DNA of 64,000 bases. Source: Stomoxys calcitrans (lineage: Eukaryota > Arthropoda > Insecta > Diptera > Muscidae). The stretch's first letter is position 1, and every line of letters starts with the position of its first letter. This document shows positions 57,800 through 64,000 of the stretch, one piece after another. The DNA lies in NCBI RefSeq assembly GCF_963082655.1, contig NC_081553.1, positions 130,043,736-130,107,735 on the forward strand, written 5' to 3'. Made by a program: the position numbers and the translations under genes. Under the pieces are notes generated by a model. That model was not told the DNA's origin. It searched no databases and was given only the letters and a program-made list of their open reading frames with translations.

Positions 57800-60600
57800 A
57801 TTTACCCCTTACCCCGGCCGACAAGGGGTAACTATGAGCACCACACAGGCTGGAACTTTGAGCTCCGACTTGTGTGGTGTCCATCGTTACCACGGGAAGC
57901 TTAGCTATTAGTAAGCTATCGAGCGCGTCCACAGGTTGCGGATGGTGGAAAGCTCCGTTTTTATGCGGAGTAGCTGCAAATGCGGCCGCGGGCAGTCTGC
58001 GATTTTCGAATGGAGGGTCTCAGTGAGGAGTCAGGTGGCACTGGCTCTTAATTAAATACTGAGTGCCAATGATACTCGAGATGACGAGGCAAGTTATTGG
58101 CGCCTTCAAATAACCGATGGCCAACATCAGCGTCTGTTCCCAGGTTAGGGGCGGCTGGAGGCGAGCGTCGGATCTTGGAGCAAGCGGCTCGTCACAACGA
58201 TGGATACATGTGCAATCCCACAAAACCCATTCGGTTGGGGCGCTGGGCCAGTAACCCGCCCCCGGAAAACTATGAGAAACAAAGGAATAGTAAAAACGGA
58301 CCCCCCCAAACGTTGAGGGCCCACGCAAACGAAAAAAGGACCATGATTTGCTGATCTGCACCTGGAATGTCCGCACTCTTTGTAGAAAAGGTGCAGTATA
58401 CGCGCTGGCGGATGTATTAGAGAAGTACAAGGCAGATATAACCGCCTTACAGGAAGTGCGATGGACTGGGAATGACGTCACTACAACACCAAACAGTGAC
58501 GAACTATACTATAGCTGCCATAACACGAGGCATGAATTTGGTTGTGGATTTGTGGTTAGTCCGAGACTGAAACACCTTGTCTCCAGCCTTTCACCGGTGG
58601 ATGAGAGGCTAGCCACAATCCGCATAAAAGCCAAATTCTTCAACATCAGCCTTATTTGTGCGCATGCCCCGACGGAAGACAAAGACGAGCAGACCAAGGA
58701 TATTTTCTACAAGCGCCTGGAGAGAGAATATGACCGCTGTTCCGCCCATGATATTAAAATCGTTCTGGGAGATTTTAATGCGAAGATAGGGAAGAAAGAC
58801 ATTTTTGGTTTAACAGTCGGAAAGTTTATCCTCCACGAGATAACGTGCAGTAATGGGTTGAAGCCTCCTTCAAGTAACCCATGGTACGACCAAGAGTGTC
58901 AAGATGCTACTGAAGCCAAGAATGCGGCATATAGAGCAACCCTGCAATCAGTAGCAACGCACCAGATGAAAGAGAGGTATCGGGAGAAAAGGAGAGAGGA
59001 GAAACGTCTATTCCGCAGAAAGGAAAAGGAAATGGAAAGACGTGAGGTTGAGGAAATTGGGATGTTCAGGAGTCAGAATAAAGTACGGAAATTTTACCAA
59101 AGCATTAAACATCAAACCGATGAAAGCCATCGGTGCAGGCACATCCTCCTGCAGAGACAAAGAAGGAAATCTGGTAACTGACACAGATAACATGCTGAGG
59201 ATATGGAAGAACATTTTACCCAACTGCTAGTGTCCGACGTAGGCGGCGAAGAAGGTACTGAAGAACCAATCAATAATGATGGTATAGTCAAAATGAGGTC
59301 CAGGTAGCAGTGACCCGACTAAATAACAACAAGGCAGCGGGAGCCGACGGGTTACCTGCTGAAATATTTGAGACCGTATACATAAGCTTATCTGTGCAAT
59401 CTGGCTAGAAGAACGCATACCCGATGATTGGAACCTTAGCTTACTATGTCCCGTACACAAGAAAGGAGACAAGTCGGAATGTGCCAACTACAGAGGAATA
59501 AGTCTCCTCCCCATCGCATACAAGATACTCTCGAGCGTACTGTATGAAAGGATAAAACCTAAAGTCAATGAGAAAATTGGGCCCTATCAATGCGGTTTTA
59601 GATCTGGTAAATTCACCCTGGACCAGATATTCACACTGCGCCAAATCCTGGAAAAGCCCCGAGAAGGCAAATCAACACCTACCATCTCTTTGTTGACTAC
59701 AAAGCCGTTTTCGATACCCCTTTATATTCAAAGGTATTTCAAGCCATGTCTGAGTTTGGTATCCCTGCAAAATTAATAAGACTCTGCAGGATGACACTTG
59801 CTGATACGCGGTCCTCAGTAAGAATAGGAAAGAATCTCTCCGTACAGTTCAATGTCAAACGAGTTTTCAGACAAGGAGACAGCCTATCGTGTGATCTGTT
59901 TAATATCCTGCTGGAGAAGATTATAGGAGATGCAGATATGAATAGATATGGCACACTAATCTTAAGAGAACAAATGCTACTCGCCTATGCCGACGACATC
60001 GACATCATAGGTCGGTCACCAGAAGTAGTAACTGCTGCCTTTGAAAGAATCAAAAGATAGGCAGTGAAAATGGGTCTGGCAGTAAATGGAGATAAGACAG
60101 AAATGGATGGTATCAACTCACAAAACGCTCCGTACAACCGAGCAGATAAAGAAAATGGAGAAAGTTGGGAACCACAACTTCGAGATAGTCAGTAACTTTA
60201 TCTACCTAGGCACCGTCGTAACCGAAACGAATGACACCAGTTTTGAAATAAAGCGAAGAATAATACTGGCAAACAGATGCTAATTTGGACTAAGTAAGCA
60301 CTTTAGAAACAAGGCTACCTCTCGACAGACGAAGATTACACTATACAAGACACTGATACTACCCGTGCTGTTATATGGTTCTGAAGCATGGTACTTGTGA
60401 AAGCTTGGAGCATTCGAGAGAAAGATTCTTCGTAGAATATATGGACCAGTTTGCGTTAATGGAGAATATAGGCGACGTATGAACCATGAGCTGTATGACG
60501 ACAATAGCGTAGTTACTCGCATCAAAATACAACGGTTGCGTTGGTTAGGTCATGTTGTCAGAATGGATGAGGAAGCTGGTGGAAAGCTTCATCACGATTC
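57800..60600 (+). mobile_element. RTE-type LINE with 5' leader, endonuclease and RT (internally deleted)
   Basis: Most complete LINE in the window. A leader (57800-58345) precedes an APE-type endonuclease, open from 58348: ICTWNVRTLCRKG, ALQEVRWTG, LICAHAPTED, IKIVLGDFNAKIG. The endonuclease C-terminus with the expected SDH motif is missing (a jump near 58858). RT follows in broken frames: YRGISLLPIAYKILSS near 59490, PYQCGFRSGK near 59580, RQGDSLSCDLFNILLE near 59870, LLAYADDIDIIGRSPE with YADD at 59986-59997, GLAVNGDKTEWM, IYGPVCVNGEYRRRMNHEL. Stops at 60058 and elsewhere. The domain set resembles RTE-clade elements annotated as craniofacial development protein 2-like. Ends without the expected tail near 60600. 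Confidence 0.88.
57802..57891 (+). other. Alternative hairpins in RTE 5' leader
   Basis: Hairpin A: TTACCCCTT (57802-57810) with AAGGGGTAA (57823-57831). Hairpin B: GGTAAC (57827-57832) with GTTACC (57886-57891), continued by CACCACACA (57839-57847) with TGTGTGGTG (57871-57879) across a symmetrical 6/6 internal loop. A and B share 57827-57831, so they exclude each other. Confidence 0.75.
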
Positions 60601-61264
60601 ATTGATTTCCACCAGGGCGGTGCAGCATAATTTTTCGTTTGCTTTTTTTTTTTTTAAATAATTTCCAAGTCTTGCAATGTCATTGTATGTTGATTAATTG
60701 TTGCAAGTGCAACTTGATTGCAATGAGCAGTGTTCGTGTAGCCAATAAAAATTGCATCAGCACTAAATGTAACATTTTGCTATTGAAACATGTGCATATG
60801 TATGTATGTGATTCGCTAGTTGTAAATTACTTCATTTTTTTATTACCTCATTTGAATTATTGCTTAAAAATGATATCATTTAATTGCAGCAAAAGCCAAA
60901 AAAGTGACTTCACTTTCATATCGCAGGGGTGCGACTCTTGAAAGTATCATTGAATTAAGGTCTTCTTCGAGAGGGGCATAAGTTGGTTTAAAGATATGTC
61001 GAAGAACATGTATTTCGATTCTAAACAGTTGGATAATAAATAGATGGGAGTCAAAATGATTTACACACCATTAAAACTGACCAAATGACGTATTAAAATT
61101 TATTTCTTTAAAATTTCAGCCGACATACAGACATTCGAATTAAAATATGCACATAATTTAGGGAGTCATTTAAATTGATATACTTGTATACCCTCCATTG
61201 CTATAGTGTGAAGCTAGAACACTGTAGAATCTTGCGTTGATTAATGTGGCGAAAAAGGGGATTA
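60601..61264. other. Unassigned A+T-rich DNA
   Basis: A 100-codon frame (60639-60941) is low-complexity and Cys/Phe-rich with no known domain. A short TATACCCTCCATTGC near 61186 may be a Helentron head relic. Confidence 0.4.
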
Positions 61265-61266
61265 TA

Positions 61267-61503
61267 TTGGGTTGCCCAAAAAGTAATTGCGGATTTTTTA
61301 AAAGAAAGTAAATGCATTTTTGATAAAACTTAGAATGAACTTTAATCAAATATACTTTTTTTAACACTTTTTTCTAAAGCAAGCTAAAAGTAACAGCTGA
61401 TAACTGACAGAAGAAAGAATGCAATTACAGAGTAACAAGCTGTGAACAAATTTGTCAACGCCGACTATATAAAAAATCCGCAATTACTTTTTGGGCAACC
61501 CAA
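61267..61503 (+). mobile_element. Mariner-type MITE, second copy
   Basis: 237 bp with perfect TIRs of at least 33 bp (TTGGGTTGCCCAAAAAGTAA start) flanked by TA at 61265-61266 and 61504-61505. About 94% identical by eye to the copy at 19253-19488 and in the same orientation. Confidence 0.93.
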
Positions 61504-61542
61504 TATAATTGTATATGGTGTCCTTGGGAAAGATTGTCCGGC

Positions 61543-61925
61543 ATATGCGCAACTACTTCTTATTAGTGTAGGTCGGTTGGGATTGTAAATGGACCAAATT
61601 GGTCCATGTTTTGATATAACTGCCATATATACCTATCTTGAGTCTTGACTTCTTGAGCATCTAGAGTGCGCAATTCTTATGGGATTTTTCGGAAATTTTG
61701 CACATATCATTGAATAATAACTTACAACAACTGTGCCAAGTATGGTCTAAATCAGTGTATAACTTAATATAGCCGCCATATAAACCGATCTCCCGATAAG
61801 ACTTCTTGAACTTCTACAGGGCGCTAGTCTTATCCAATTTAGTTGATATTTTGCATATGTCGTTTTGGTATGACTTCCAACAATTGTAACAAGTATGGTC
61901 TAAATCGGTGGAAAAGGTATATAAC
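61543..61925 (+). mobile_element. Helentron-like element fragment
   Basis: Head-proximal part (CTTATTAGTGTAGGTCGGTT) and two diverged units; no start and no 3' hairpin. Confidence 0.75.
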
Positions 61926-61929
61926 TGCC

Positions 61930-63756
61930 GTTCATTAAATCATTTTTTGAATGGAATCGTAAGCTTTTTTAGACCCAACAGCACTGTTATGACCGTCCAT
62001 TTTTAAAAAAGTCTAGCCACTCAAAATTTTGATAAGTACTTTCGATATATGGAAGATAAAACAGTCTTTCGACTACCTTTTCAAATTTCTTGACGCAATT
62101 CTAAGCATATTAATGATCAAAATGTGCGTATACATGGGATAACGGCTTCTTTAGCATCGATCTAATTATAACATATTCATAAAGTTACTGCCTCGATTTT
62201 CTTGCTTTTATAAATCGGAAAACAATATTTTCCTCTGAATTTTTGGAAAAACCCCCTAAGGGGTTTTGTTTCTAAGGAGTGATCATGAACCCAAATATAA
62301 CCCTCAAATTCGTGTTCCCGTTTTTTTAAATATATGAATTATGTTGCATCGAAATCTAGGGTGCGACCTATACAGCATGATTTCCGCAAGTATTTTAATA
62401 TAAAATTTGAATATTTTCAATTAAATCTTTAATTGTATTAATATGAAATATTGATTGGATATTTTAAAAATCCAATAATATATATTAAATGTGTAATTGT
62501 ATCAATTAAAAAATTAATTGGAAACTTCAAAAATTTTCAATAATTTTTTAATTGAATATGCAATATTTTTAATTGAAAAAATTTTCAATCTCCTCTTTCC
62601 AAAACCGTGATTTATATTATCATTTTCGTGATTGTGGCAGTTACAATTAAAAAATTAATTGCATTAATTAATTTCGTGATTGAAACCGATTTTTATTTTT
62701 ATGTACATGTCGCTGGATGCATACCCACAGATTCCAGTTACCCTGGAATGTGTAATATAGTTCCAAGTCAGGCATGCTCGTCTGCTCTACAATTCCCTGG
62801 GATATCTCTGTAGGCCGACACCCAGAACAGGTGAATTTTGAGCTGTTCAGCCATTTCGTTGAGAAATCTTCAACAGTTGAGGGTGGTTAAGGCAAAATAT
62901 CAGAAAAAATGTTGGCACAGCCAGATTTAAGGAAGGCCAGTAGGCAATTGGATGTGCGACTATGTGGCTGTTTACATTCCTTTTTTGATATAATGAAGAT
63001 ATAAGCGAAAGTGAGCTATAAGGCCAGTAGCCACGGCAGTATGGACATTATCAGAGCAATAAAATTGACGAGAGACTTTTCGCCACTTGTATACCAATGG
63101 CAGCATTGCTATTTGTTCGAGGATCTATTGATCAGGTAATTTCCATTCAGTAATATTTTACATTTTAAAATATTCCCTTCCAACATAATTTGTCATGGTC
63201 AGTAGGGCGACTCCCTTTGGAAAAATGCCCAAAGTAATCATAACAAATGACAGGTAGTAAAAGGTCAACATAATTAGTAGCATTAAATAAAAAGAAAATT
63301 TTTTTTCATTTCAGCAGATTTTTTTTTTCAATATTTTGGCCGATTTTTGAAATAAAAACAGCAGGTTTTGTTAACTGAAATAGCAGTACGAAATGTTTAC
63401 TAAAAAAGCAGCACTATGCTTGCTGAAACAGCAGTAATGTCTGCTTTCTCTTTTTCAGCAAACAAAAACCGTTGTTTGAGCAAACGTTTTTGCTGTTTTG
63501 AATAACAAACTTCCTTGAATGAAGGATCTCCGCTTGATACACACTATAGTTGTCGTGTTACCTTCTCAATATGTTATAGAAGTCTATGTAACTTCTATTA
63601 TCAGGGATATATATACATACATATATATTTTATGATTTACTTATTAGAGTAAAATTATTTACAATTAACAAGTCCCGCGAAACTTTAGGCTTGTCTGCAG
63701 GTCGCAGTTTCAATCGGTTCTATCAGGAACACTGGTACAGTACCTTTCATTAAGAA
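61930..63756. other. A+T-rich DNA, no gene recognised
   Basis: Near 62400-62700 many short self-complementary AATTGAAAAT/AATTAAAAAT words. Near 63310-63500 repeated CAGCA/TGCTG words (TTTCAGCAGA, AACAGCAG, TTTTTGCTGTTTTG) suggest a small palindromic element whose ends I could not fix. Confidence 0.4.
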
Positions 63757-64000
63757 GGAGGCCACCGTAGCGCAGAGGTTAGCATGTCCGCCTATGACGC
63801 TGAACGCCTGGGTTCGAATCCTGGCGAGACCATCAGAAAAAATTTTCTGCGGTGGTTTTCCCCTCTTAATGCTGGCGACTTTTGTGAGGTGCTATGCGAT
63901 GCTAAAACTTCTCCCCAAAGAAATGTCGCACGGCGGCGCCGTTCGGACTCGGCTATAAAAAGGAGGCCGCTTATCATTGAGATTAAAATTTGAATCGAAC
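63757..64000 (+). mobile_element. tRNA-derived SINE (cut by window end)
   Basis: Best-preserved head: GGAGGCCACCGTAGCGC, A box TAGCGCAGAGG, TATGACGCTGAACGCC, B box GGTTCGAATCC, GCGGTGGTTTTCC, TAATGCTGGCGAC, GGACTCGGCTATAAAAAGG. The 3' tail lies beyond the window. Confidence 0.92.

Noticed and set aside
57817..57900. HDV-like self-cleaving ribozyme at the RTE 5' end
   Set aside because: A P1 partner for GGCCGAC was not found at the expected place; only simple hairpins can be supported.
58020..58481. 153-codon minus-strand ORF over the RTE leader
   Set aside because: Opposite to the endonuclease reading frame and without a recognisable domain.
63757..63835. tRNA gene
   Set aside because: A and B boxes are good, but the acceptor and T stems do not pair properly and the sequence continues into a shared SINE body in many copies.

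Overview
This looks like genomic DNA of a higher dipteran, probably a muscid or other calyptrate fly (inference). The host gene has short spliced introns and fly-like codon use, and most of the rest is A+T-rich sequence filled with transposable-element remnants. One protein-coding gene is certain: the 3' two-thirds of the Ral GTPase-activating protein alpha subunit (RALGAPA1/2 orthologue; CG5521 in Drosophila). It runs from the left edge to 9311 in four exons, and its last intron is swollen to 4.7 kb by transposon insertions. A second, unrecognised gene may begin near 44.6 kb: a 29-codon first exon with a good splice donor, preceded by about 1.5 kb of non-repetitive sequence that looks like promoter or 5' UTR.

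Layout: 0-9.3 kb, RalGAP alpha with its transposon-filled last intron. 9.3-19 kb, A+T-rich intergenic DNA with SINE copies and two similar antisense LINE blocks. 19-26.6 kb, LINE pieces, a degenerate array of about 130-bp units, and one LINE broken by a DNA transposon that itself carries two Helentron-like elements, plus a further Helentron-like insertion. 26.6-43 kb, more Helentron-like arrays, LINE remnants and a hAT-type MITE. 43-44.7 kb, the possible new gene start. 44.7-64 kb, Helentron-like elements (one carrying a copy of that new first exon), RTE-type and RNase-H LINEs, a mariner-type MITE and a SINE cut by the window end.

The repeats sort into a few families. (1) DINE-1/HINE-like non-autonomous Helentrons have subterminal inverted repeats TATACCCTCCACCAT...ATGGTGGAGGGTATA, a GTCY microsatellite, internal monomers of about 153 bp and a 3' palindrome TTCGGCCCGGCCGAA ahead of ACTTG. 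(2) A tRNA-derived SINE has recognisable pol III A and B boxes and 8-13 bp target-site duplications. (3) There are RTE-type LINEs, RNase-H-bearing LINEs whose 3' ends carry short CCTAA runs, and LINEs resembling Jockey with CAA tails. (4) Small TIR elements are present: a mariner MITE (two copies), a hAT-like MITE, and an unassigned 2.2-kb element with 20-bp TIRs.

No complete transposon coding region is intact: every LINE open frame is broken by stops, frameshifts or deletions. The points most worth following are the exon copy inside a Helentron-like array, the SINE family with a tandemly multiplied 5' head, the shared 153-bp unit and a compensatory change in the 3' hairpin, and the alternative-hairpin 5' leader of the RTE element.
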